Of a stretch of 64,000 nt of DNA, positions 54,795 through 64,000 are shown one piece after another (positions within the stretch are counted from its first letter, which is position 1; every line of letters starts with the position of its first letter). Location: positions 67,303,374 to 67,367,373 of the forward strand of contig NC_087065.1 in NCBI RefSeq assembly GCF_963678635.1, written 5' to 3'. A program made the position numbers and the translations under genes. Under the pieces are notes generated by a model that ran no database searches, was not told where the DNA came from, and worked only from the letters and a program-made list of their open reading frames with translations. The stretch is from Symsagittifera roscoffensis (Eukaryota; Xenacoelomorpha; Acoela; Convolutidae).

Positions 54795-55076
54795 AAGTAA
54801 CTTAACGGATTGTTCCGACCCTGTTTTTAACGGCGTTCGTGTATTTTGGGTATCTCGAGACCTAAGTATGGGGACGTTCTTATTTTCTAGAGTGGGGGGA
54901 TTTTTTGGTAGTAGCCTTTAAGCTGTAACGGGTTCTAGTCTCAAGCGAACCGAATTGGCTCCGACCATTCTTGAGGTAGAAAAACACAAGAGATAGTGTC
55001 CTTGACTCTTGAGCCAATGGTTATAGGGCCTATTTTTCTTAAGCCTCATATGTGACCGAAGTAGGCGAATGTTACA

Positions 55077-56196
55077 TAGTGTTTTTATACCCATTAGCTT
55101 CAACAGCGGAGGTTTATGGTGCAGGTATATGAAAGTTTTGATTGCTGTTTAGCGATAGTGTGACAATTTTACATGATTGTGAATTTTGGGGTGTAGATAA
55201 ACTTAAGTCTGCTGCAAACTTCTGTGAATGACCACTGGCACTATATCTTGAGCAACACTCAGTATTCTGGGGACTCACTGGCAGGCGGCAACACGCGATG
55301 AGGACATGGATCTTGAGTCCGGGGAGTATGTGCCAGTCGGTCATATTTGGAAGTTTGACCTTGAGGAATAGGAACTACGTAGTTTTGGGGTGAAAGGTAA
55401 TTTTTCAAAAGTTTAAATTGGACATGTCATGCTCAAGTTTCTCGCGACAACTGAAAATATCAGAAAAATAAGATCAGAACGACCGAATAACAAACGCGCG
55501 AAAGTGGCCAATTTAAGCAGCGGGAAATTGCTATTCGCAATTTCCGACATCTAAATAATACGAGAGTAGAGCTGTCCTATCTTGATACAGAAAACAAAGA
55601 ACATCGAAATTCAGTTGGACCACAGTGAACCTTCGGTGGAAAGGTGGACAACCGAGGTGTCCCAATGGTCCAGAAGCAAAACTCCATTCTCGAGATAAAA
55701 CTTGTTTGATTAGAATTTATTGAACCAAACTTAATTCTCAATTATTCTCAAGTTGCTTAATAATTAATTTACCTCTAATCCTCGAGTGTGGTGGTATGTG
55801 AGTACCCAATTTAGTTTTCTTGAGTGTGTTTTATGATTGTTATGTTGAGGTAAGGAGAGTTTTAGGTTGATCCATTTGAAATGAATCAAAGTTCCACTGT
55901 CTAATAAAAAGTAACTGTACGGATTGTTCCGACCCTGTTTTTAACGGCGTTCGCGTATTTTGGGTATTTTGAGACCTGAGTAATGGGACGTTCTTATTTT
56001 CTAGAGTGGGGGGGTCTTTTCGTAGTAGCCTTTAAGCTGTAACGGGTTTTTAGTCTTATGTCGCAAGTGAACCGAATTGGCTTCAACCGTTTGAGGTAGA
56101 AAAACACAAGAGACAGTGTCCCTGACTCTTGAGCCAATGGTTATAGGGCCTATTTTTCTTAAGCCTCATATGTGACCGAAGTAGGCGACTGTTACA
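55077..56196 (+). repeat. LTR-type repeat D, adjacent to C
   Basis: Begins directly after C's terminal GTTACA and ends GTTACA at 56191-56196. Its middle (CTGCAAACTTCTGTGAATGA onward) matches C, and its second half matches B. It has AATAAA at 55903-55908. The C-D arrangement is a tandem pair of LTR-like units from diverged subfamilies. Confidence 0.65.
55903..55908 (+). terminator. polyadenylation signal candidate, LTR D
   Basis: AATAAA in the same relative place as in repeats B and C. Confidence 0.45.
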
Positions 56197-56416
56197 TCCA
56201 GAATTAGGAGGGGTCTCGGGCCAAAGACTCAAACTGTTTTATATAAACTTTTAGCTTCCTGGTCATGTCCTGAATCGAATTTAATTAACATCCGGATTCA
56301 ATTTCAGATAATGTGAAGCTAGGAGATGAGAGAAAGGGTTGATCCAATATCGATGGAGATGATGATTTTTATCTACTGAATAAAAACAATCGTAATATAA
56401 CAAATAGTAGTAGCCC

Positions 56417-56683
56417 TGTTTTTAGGAGTGACCTCGTGGTCTGGGGATACTGAGACCCAGCCATGAGATCACTATTCTTGCATATAATTAAATTAAATTG
56501 AGTGTTTTGACCGAAGCCAGAAGTAGTAAAGTTTTTGTCCACCCTGATGTTAGGAAAACCACCAAAAGAACTGGCTTTGGCAGAGACAGTGAAAAGCATG
56601 TAGAGCTGTGTTTAGACGCTAGTCAGTCGTTTTTGAACCTAGCTTTTTTTCCGGTCGATATGTACTTCTCGGCGAATGTTACA
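56417..56683 (+). repeat. LTR-end-like repeat E, diverged
   Basis: Starts CCCTGTTTTTAGGAGTGACC (first bases upstream of 56417) and ends CGGCGAATGTTACA, resembling the last 260 bases of repeats A, C and D but much diverged. Likely the 3' part of the 5' LTR of copy C. Confidence 0.55.
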
Positions 56684-58529
56684 TAGATGTTTTTATGGCT
56701 CTCCTGGGTGCTTTTCTTTTTAACATCATGGCCGGCAGAACCGTTAACGAGCACTCCGCGCCGAGCGGATGCCCATGATAACGCCCTTAATAAGACCCTA
56801 ACCGCCGGGGCGCAAGGGTAGTTCGGAACGCGGAAGCCTTCCGGGTTCCCGTGAATAGTTTTTTAACCTAGTTGAAACCGAAAATTCACGAACCAGGAAG
56901 GGTGGGGGGATTGGCCGTCCCGTCGTTTCCTGAGAGGTTTGTGACCAAAAAAAGTTAAAGATATACAAGAAACCAAAAAGTAGAGAACCAGTAGAAGTCA
57001 TCCCCCCAGAAGAGATGTGATCTGAACCTACCATTTGTTGTTGTTAGATATATTGTTGTTACAGGCATTTATATGAGTCAGGATCGTTACGATCAATTTT
57101 GTGGCCCGTTTGTGCTGCTTGTACTGTAGGGTTATTTGAGTATTTAAGCACGTTAAGGCTAATTTGCGCTCAATCCGGAAGGGTCTCGGGATAAGAGAAG
57201 AAGACTGATCCGGCAAGCAGTTCAAGGAGCGACAAGAAGGGGCTCAAGGACAACAACAATCGACTGTTGGGTATCGTTAACAAGTTTTGTATACCTTGTG
57301 GAACAAAAAGTAAGATATTAATCTGTGGGGGGCTCGACAGCGACTGCACTGTAGTGACCCTTCACCCAACTGCGAATTTTTGAGTTAAACACCTTAATTC
57401 GGAGATTGAACAGAACCCGGAGGGGTATAGTATTACTATTATTATTATTTATATAGCCTATATTTTTACTCCTTTACCGTTTTTCAGTAAAAAACACACT
57501 AAGCAGACCGGTTTTTAGGGTCAAAAAAGTGATATTTTGATACCCCCACAAAACGCATTTTTTAAGATATCGATATTTTTTGAAATGGAAAAGTTGGAAA
57601 AGATTGGAACTAATTGGGTACCAAAAACCAAATTTTCGTGATTTTTGAAAAACAAAACGCTACAAAATAAGATAATTTTTTGAAAATTTTGAGTTAGGAC
57701 AGTAAAAACTGTTGTTAGGACAACTTTCACTAGTGAACCGACAAGTTTTAAACCCATATGCCGATAACCTTCCGGGTTACAGAGAAATCGAACTTAACGT
57801 GTTTGATTTAGTGGATTCATCAATCCGGAGGGGTCCAAATAGCATTGTTTTTGGCAAATTTTTTCAGCTGGAACGTTTTAGATTGTGTTTTTTGCATTGA
57901 ACTAGAAGAGTATAGGCCTTTTGAGCTCGGATCATTAATTTTTAGGTTTTAGGTCAAAAAGAACAGAATTGCGAAAAAAGTTAGGCGGAACCTATAAGAG
58001 AGAAAGTTTTTTGATTTAGAAAAAAAAAACGTTTTGGTTGATGACTTAGGAACTACTGGACAGATCCAGTTGATCTTGATACCATTAGATTAAAAATTAG
58101 GTGAACTTACTAACAGAACCATCAATTATTTAAGAGAGTAAGCGTGAAAATTTTTTAAGGTTGTTTTTAGCGAATTCACTAATTCGGGAAGGTAGACCCT
58201 TCACGTTTTATAAATTTTTTTTGGAAAGCCCTTACACCCCTAACAAAGGGTAGCAATGGTTGAATAAGGCAATTACACGTTGTTCTAGACAAAAAGGGAA
58301 GGCTAAAGGAACCAGAAAACCACAGTCGAGTCGAAACTAGGCTAGTGATAAGACCCTTCAAAGTTAACGTGAATTGTCAAATAAGGTGCTTAGCTTCAAT
58401 CCGGAAGGGTCTAGGGAAAGAAAATACACCCTTCCTATTTAGTTCAAACAGCATAATAGCATCGGAGAATGTATCCAGAAGGGTATCGGGTGAAAGTTTT
58501 GGAAGTCTCTGAAAAGCTTTTTTTACAAA
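56684..58529. other. leader of copy C
   Basis: No gene. Scattered motifs of the CCGGAGGGGTC/CCGGAAGGGTC type occur outside the array (near 57172, 57401, 57823, 58398). A tri-nucleotide ATT run lies near 57436. Confidence 0.5.
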
Positions 58530-58846
58530 CCCGGAGGGGTCCCAATCCGGAAGGGTCCAATACTGCCAATCCGGAGGTGTCCTGTTTTTACCAATCCGGA
58601 GGGGTCCCAATTTTGCCAATGCGGAGGGGTACCACTTTTGTCAATCCGGAGGGGTCCCAATTTTGCCAATCTGGAGAGGTTCCAATTTTGCCAATCCGGT
58701 AGGGTCCCAATTTTGCCATTCCGGAGGGGTACTGTTTTTGCCAATCCGGAGGGGTACTATTTTTGCCAATCCGGAGGGGTCTTGTTTTTTACCAATCCGA
58801 AGGGGTACTGTTTTTGCCAATCCGGTGGGGTACTATTTTTTTAAGA
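58530..58846 (+). repeat. 25-bp minisatellite
   Basis: About 12 units of CCAATCCGGAGGGGTCCCAA plus TTTTG, 25 bases, with small changes (GGTACTGTT, GGTAGGG). Unrelated in sequence to the 15-bp array, but in the same leader position. Confidence 0.95.
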
Positions 58847-59509
58847 CTTAAGTAGACAGAAGAAAAGATAATAGTGAGGGGTATTAGGTTATTAAGAAAC
58901 AGGCTAGGAACCAGTGACTGCACTGGTAACTTGCCTTTTAATAAAAGACCAGACCAAAACAAAACAGGTCTAAACTCAGATACTCGCGACACTAAGTCTA
59001 ATTTGAAAACAAATTTGTAACTGATTTGTGTGGACTGAAATCCAAATCGTTTTTCGGAAAGTGATTGCCCTGAGGTTTTTAGTAGGTCTAGATCGGGCAA
59101 TCCGAAGGCAGATAGGTAACACAGGACTCGGTGGGTGTAATAGACGCCCACTTGAGAAAATTCCCACCTTCATGTTTTGTCTCTTTGGCGCAGCACCGAA
59201 CAAGGAAAACTCTTTCTTTAGAAACGAGTTCGACTATCACATTGCGACAGACTTAAGTACAAAACGCATACGTTTTTCATTGAAACTATTCTTATTTTAA
59301 TTTATTTTTGGTTTTAACTCAACAATATTCGTGCTTGATTGGGTAGTGAGAACACTATATTTTAAAAATATCGATATCATCAGACTGTGCTAGCTTCATA
59401 TCATACAACTAATAATCGATTATTGTGAATAAATTATATACATGCTGTACTGTGATAACTTACAAGGATTCGTGGTCACTATTCCACCGGGACCCTGGAC
59501 CTAGAAGAG
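58847..59509. other. leader end of copy C
   Basis: AT-rich, no convincing gene before the gag start. Confidence 0.45.
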
Positions 59510-59929
59510 ATGTCGGAACTGTCCGACATCTCTACTCAAAACGTGGCGACTACAAGATCACCCACAGACAACGCCATGATGGTTGGCATGAAGGAAAAAT
59601 CGGCAACGTCCTCATCGTTTTCAGATATAGTGAAGAACATTTTGGGAAACTTCTTTCCATTTACTATGGGAACGGGTACAGGTGATGAGGCAGAAACCCA
59701 GGAAGAAGAAGAGAACGATGACGGACAAGGTGACTTTGGATCTCAAGTCAGCCTCAATAGCTCGACTCAGGAGAATGACACATACACCGATAGAGAGTCT
59801 GGTACCAGGGACCATTTTGGTGTGGCGAGGACAATAAGCAAGATCACAAACGGATCTGGCCAGTCAGTAGACTTTGTGAACATTACTAACTCGGAAATGC
59901 GATTTGAGAGAATAGAAACACAGGGTTAA
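59510..59929 (+). pseudogene. gag N-terminus, copy C
   Basis: 139 codons from MSELSDISTQNVATTRSPTD. It contains NAMMVGMKEKSATSSSFSDI and an acidic stretch (EAETQEEEENDDGQGDFGSQ). It ends ERIETQG, and coding continues in another frame. Confidence 0.65.
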
Positions 59930-60233
59930 GCAAGGCACCGGCGGATCCAGAGGTGGATAATGAGAGGACGTCGAGGCAGAGAATCAAAGCCCGAATCTCG
60001 ACTAGCACCAAGCTACCTGGGATCGACAGGGTGACACCGCCACTTGTGACGCCATTAGTGGAAAACGGAGCATCAATTGAAGAATCTTTGACCAACGTAG
60101 TGGGCAGTATAGGAGAACAGAATTAACAGATGTCTATAAGAATGACCTGGAAAGGGCAGTCCACGTCGAGAGAGAAAGTCTGCGGGAAGAGATCAACCGC
60201 AACAGACATGAAGCTAGCAGAAGCGAAAAACGT
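59930..60233 (+). pseudogene. gag segment, frameshifted, copy C
   Basis: Two frames in turn: LSKAPADPEVDNERTSRQRI to SLTNVVGSIGEQN, then VYKNDLERAVHVERESLREE leading into the next ORF. At least two frame breaks. Confidence 0.55.
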
Positions 60234-62798
60234 TTGAAGGAGAGAAGGGATGAACACTTAGCGAAGAACCTGTCGCGATTGACTAGGGAGGCTGAGCAAA
60301 GAGAATTACGATTGAGAGGCGACATGGAGAGGTTGAGGATTCAACAAGAGCAGACTCTTGGGAATCATGACACGAAGATAGATGCGATGATGGAGAGGCG
60401 AACTCAGGCTATCATGGATAGGTTGGATGGGCTACTAGGCAGCAGGAATGGATCAAAAAATGGGGAATTGAACTCGGGAGAACCTAGTAGGGAGCCGAGG
60501 GTGAACTTCAATGAGCAGCAGAATAGGAGAAGGACATATGGTTCCACCAGAGGAAGGGGCAGTTCATCAGGCTATGCCACAGGGGATAATAGAACACGGG
60601 GCCCAGAAATCAGAGTAAGCTCAACTGGCAAAAGACAGACCTCAAACGAACGACCGACGCAAGATACACATGCGACTGGGAGATGTTATTCCAGGAACAG
60701 GAGTCATGCGATTCAAGGAAGAAACATCCCAGCGACCAGGACAGGAGGGAAAATCCGTAGCCCTTATCAGGGGGCAATGATACTCAAGCGGGGCAATCGA
60801 GAGACAAGAGACGCTTCATCAAAGGCCACAGCCTTTGAACCTCTGAACAGGTCTTTGGAAACATTTCTTACGAGGTTATCTAGTACCAATGAACGTAGTG
60901 AAAAGTCTAGAAGAGTCTTTAAGAAACCAAGATGCTATAAAGACGAATCTGACGGATGCATTGAGACCTGGATAGAGGCGACAAAACTGCACTTTGAGGA
61001 AGAAGACCTGTCAGAAAGGCAAGAGTGCAGTGCGCTCACCAGTAACTTGGAAGGGACAGCCCTAAACTGTGTGATGGCCAAAAAGCATTATCAGAGGGAT
61101 ACTGCTGAGAAAATCTTCGAAATCTTGTTGAATCGTTTTGGCTCAGGGGTGCAGGGACACCAAGCAATGATGCGCTTCGAGAAAAGGAGGCAACGAGAAG
61201 ATGAGACGATAGACAAGTTTCTAGACGACTTGGAGATGCTTAGAAGGCGTAGCCAACCGGACGAGTCGAACAGGAGGATGAACCTGGCGGTAGCCTCCAA
61301 ATTCATCGATGGTGTGAAGAATGATGAACTTCGAACAATGCTAGCATTGCATTACACACCACTATCAACCAATGCGCCAACACCAGAGGAGTTGAGGCTC
61401 AAGTCAAAAGAGTATCTTTTGTTGAAACCTCCTTCGAGATCTGGATATTATAAGAACAATTACGGCAATTTTAATAACGGACCCGCTAACCAAGAGAACA
61501 ACTGGTACAAACCGAGGGATGATATGGACAAGATACGCTCTTGTGCAAATTGCAGTTCGACGGACCATCATGTGTCAGCATGCCCAACTTACAAACAGGG
61601 CATGAAAGCAATAGGCTTTAACCTCGAGGATGAAGATGCGTTAGTGGTCAATCATGAAGTTTTCATGAGAGGACTATTTGCAAAGTTTGACCCAAGGTGT
61701 TTCTTTTGTAACTTGGAAGGTCATTTTAAATCAGATTGTCCACAATTCTGGGCTGCTATAGCAGACATCAAGCATCTGAGGCATGATGAAGCTTTATCGG
61801 GTGTGAAAGCCAGCAAGGCTCGCCTGTTGAGGGAAGCGGAGGCACGCAGAGAAGAAAAACCACAGGAGCTGGCAACGAAGGAGATGCAGGCGGTAACTGA
61901 AGAGATACGTGAACCGGAACCGGTGACTGCAGTGGATGACTTCAAGATTGACTATAGGGCAGCCGCGAAGGATGTTCTAGACAGAGTCCGGCAGGAATTG
62001 GTAACGGAGGAGATCGAACAAAAGGTGAAACTCGAACTTGAAAACGAAAAAATTCAAGAAAAGCTGAACGCCTTCGAGGCATCAGAAGTCGAGGAGACGA
62101 AAGCACCAAGCAGTTTGAGCATGAAATTAAACGTGATCTCCGGACAGACGTTCGGTATGGTGCCGCAGGGAAGTAAAATACAATTGATAATCTTGGTAGC
62201 GGGACACCAGGTAATCAGAAGCCTGAGTGAACCATCAGAAATCAATTTGATGCATTTGGATACATATGCCGATTATCTGAGACAGGTGGAGCCACGCACT
62301 GAGTCAAGAGCTGTGCGAGCGCTGCTGATAACGGGTGGCCCTCGAATAAAGAAACTTCACAGGCGCTACGTGGAAGTCTATGAATCGTATCAAAAGATGC
62401 TGAACGTGAACGGAATTAGTATCTACACTAGGACCTACGTGACGACAGACAGTGACCAAATAGGTCAAATCTATTTGGGTGAAGAAGAGCTAAAAGTCCG
62501 TAGGATAGGTCATGACGCCATGATGGAGCAAGACGCGGTTCACATTGGTTACGAAGCAGAAGTGACTGCGCATCTGCTTGACACCAATGGAAAGAAAATC
62601 GGTGTCACAGGAGCGGTAGTGAGCATGATGCCGATAAAAACTTGGGAAAGAATGGGTTTCACGAGGGAAGACCTAATTCCGACGAATCTCCGACTAGCGG
62701 CAGCCAATCGAGGAGCGATTTACGTAGCCGGGAGAACACCAATAACGGTCCTCCACCTGGGAGAACAGGATCTTTGGATCAGCTTTCTGGTCGTATAG
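60234..62798 (+). pseudogene. Gag and protease, copy C
   Basis: 854 codons. A coiled coil (residues 1-70) and a Gly/Arg/Ser-rich region (about 95-135) come first. The capsid-like region (about 225-400; NRFGSGVQGHQAMMRFEKRR) follows. Two CCHC knuckles (CANCSSTDHHVSAC near 439, CFFCNLEGHFKSDC near 493) and a coiled coil (about 530-625) come next. The retropepsin-like domain runs from about 640 to the end. At the active-site loop the sequence is GVTGAVVSMMP (residues 790-800): Val791 sits where the catalytic Asp of a DTGA motif is expected. The domain then reads LAAANRGAIYVAGRTPITVL and stops at TAG after FLVV, with the same frame open beyond. Confidence 0.85.
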
Positions 62799-63083
62799 AA
62801 TTTGGACGACTCCGATCAGTTCATCTTGGTCAGAGATGTTATCAGAAAATTCGACATGATGATTGATTTGAACAACGGTCTAATATGGATTAGAAACACG
62901 GACAGGAAGTGTGTTAAGAAACCAATTAATAGAAGAATAACAGATGAAAACAAGGTACCAATCTTTTTAGATAGAAAGGTAAAATTACAGCCGGGACAAG
63001 CTTTAGTAGCAATTTTTAGAATGAGAAGTTTAAATTCGTTAAGTGATAGTAAACAGGTTTTTTTTGGTACCGAACCCAAATAG
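62799..63083 (+). pseudogene. protease C-terminal part, copy C
   Basis: Same frame as the 854-codon ORF, after TAG 62796-62798. It reads NLDDSDQFILVRDVIRKFDM, then KVKLQPGQALVAIFRMRSLN and runs into a frameshift at an eight-T run near 63060. Confidence 0.7.
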
Positions 63084-63771
63084 TCAGAGCTCAGTGACTT
63101 TAGGCCGGAGGTTCTCGGTAACTCGAAATGGACTGTGTGTCAGTGAGTTATTGAACACAATGGACATCACGGTTTCAATCCAGCGTGGAAAAAAACTTGT
63201 TTACGCTTTGTCGATGAGGACCGACTATGAAGAGACACAAAACTTGAAGAGATATATTGTGAAACACTGCCCTTATCATGCTAATAAAGATAGAATTTTA
63301 AAAAGAATTAATGAGTTTCAATCTATTCATAAACTGTTTTCAATGAAATCCGAAACGTACGACAGCTTGTCAAGCTGCTCGAATTTTCCGGAATGCCCTT
63401 CGTCTTATGAATTAGAACCTGACAAACCGGTTTTGCCAAAAATAGACCACTTAAAAAGGAAAATAGGCGAGGGAGATTTTGAATCATTGCTGGCACTTTC
63501 AAATCGGAACGCGGATGTATTTTCAAAACATAAGGGGGATATCAGTTGTTGTAACTTCGTCCAACAGGAAATGGAATTAGAGGAAGGCACCGTTCCCCAT
63601 AGGGAAGGCGCAAGACGAATGACACCACATAAATTGGAAGCGTGCCGAGCGGAGATAAAAATGTTGCTCGAATATGACATGATAGAACCCTCGAAATCTC
63701 CGTGGGCTTGCGGAGTAGTCATAGCAAAAAAAGGGGGCAGCTTAGGTTCTGTTGCGACTTTCGTTACCTGA
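63043..63771 (+). pseudogene. pol region before RT, copy C
   Basis: Coding continues after the T-run shift as PNPNSQSSVTLGRRFSVTRN. It includes GEGDFESLLALSNRNADVFS and the Ty3-like RT entry MLLEYDMIEPSKSPWACGVV. It goes out of frame at a G run near 63734. Confidence 0.75.
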
Positions 63772-64000
63772 ACGCGGTGACAATTTAAGACGCGTACCCG
63801 ATACCGCGGATAGACGAAAGCCTCTCTATACTTGGTGATGCCAAGTTCTTCACCACACTGGACTTGGGTTCTGCCTTCTGGCAGGTCCCAAGCGGAAGAA
63901 GGACAGAGAGAAGACCGGATTCGCATGTGAATTGAGGTTGTACCAGTGGAAGAGGATGTTCTTCGGCTTCTGCAACGCGACGGCCACTTTTTAAAGACTG
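63735..64000 (+). pseudogene. reverse transcriptase, 5' part, copy C
   Basis: After the G-run shift RT continues with a RYLNAVTI-like block, a TAA in place of one residue, then DAYPIPRIDESLSILGDAKF. TTLDLGSAFWQVP is RT motif A with its catalytic Asp. The window ends before YxDD. Confidence 0.75.

Larger units (their letters stand above)
44329..55076 (+). mobile_element. Ty3-like element copy B, internally deleted
   Basis: Order: minisatellite leader, frameshifted gag, a pol frame with three stops, RNase H, integrase, then accessory region and LTR C. Protease and RT catalytic core are deleted between the zinc knuckles and RT thumb. The middle of the accessory region (about 6 kb present in copy A) is deleted at about 53280. 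No 5' LTR is recognised. Confidence 0.85.
53844..55076 (+). repeat. LTR-type repeat C
   Basis: Homologous to repeat A throughout, with TATATAAAT at 53922-53930, AATAAA at 54789-54794, CCCTGTTTTTAACGG at 54819 and a terminal GTTACA at 55071-55076. A purine-rich tract (GAGAGGGAAAGCAGGGG) lies just before it. Left edge approximate. Probably the 3' LTR of copy B. Confidence 0.7.
56417..64000 (+). mobile_element. Ty3-like element copy C, runs off the window
   Basis: LTR-end E, a 2.8-kb leader with its own 25-bp minisatellite, then gag, zinc knuckles, protease and the first RT blocks. Gag and protease are homologous to copy B at the protein level. The copy is broken by several single-base changes. 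Confidence 0.85.

Noticed and set aside
58469-58851. ORFs across the 25-bp minisatellite
   Set aside because: They consist of repeated unit translations on both strands without start context or domain.

Overview
The window is eukaryotic, from an invertebrate animal. It holds an intron-split host gene with GT/AG borders whose exon phases mostly agree, together with BEL/Pao, Ty3/gypsy-like and hAT elements. The Ty3-like Gag-Pol and downstream proteins resemble families I associate with cnidarian genomes. That placement rests on memory and is low confidence. Most of the sequence is transposable elements or their remains.

Layout. 1-7852: a BEL/Pao retrotransposon with an intact 2238-residue Gag-Pol, preceded by a 199-residue accessory ORF that looks like a degenerate SGNH hydrolase. 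8539-28281, minus strand: part of a conserved host gene of unrecognised family, with about eleven exons. Its introns hold a degenerate hAT element with 8-bp target duplications, three copies of a short terminal-inverted-repeat element, another inverted-repeat element and a tRNA-like SINE candidate. 25382-27563 and 27564-29744: an apparently identical 2182-bp tandem duplication that includes one host exon; it may be an assembly artefact. 29745-32124: an AT-rich region with two overlapping Gag-like ORFs, each with one in-frame TAA, ending at a 200-N gap.

32325-64000: a mosaic of at least three copies of one Ty3/gypsy-like family. Copy A (32325-40077) keeps only accessory ORFs and the 3' LTR; its largest ORF (952 aa) carries SGNH-hydrolase-like blocks. 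Copy B (about 44329-55076) has a 15-bp minisatellite leader, a damaged gag, a pol that has lost protease and RT catalytic core but keeps RNase H and integrase, and the two ends of the accessory region with its middle deleted. Copy C (about 56417 to beyond 64000) has a 25-bp minisatellite in its leader, then gag, a protease with a lost catalytic Asp, and the start of RT; it runs off the window. LTR-type repeats separate the copies.

Copies A and B overlap at the 3' end. Read together they suggest one very large element: LTR - minisatellite leader - gag - pol - several kb of accessory ORFs including an SGNH-like protein - LTR. The most interesting signal is that two unrelated LTR retroelement groups in one window (BEL/Pao and Ty3) each carry an SGNH-like accessory ORF, in different positions relative to pol.
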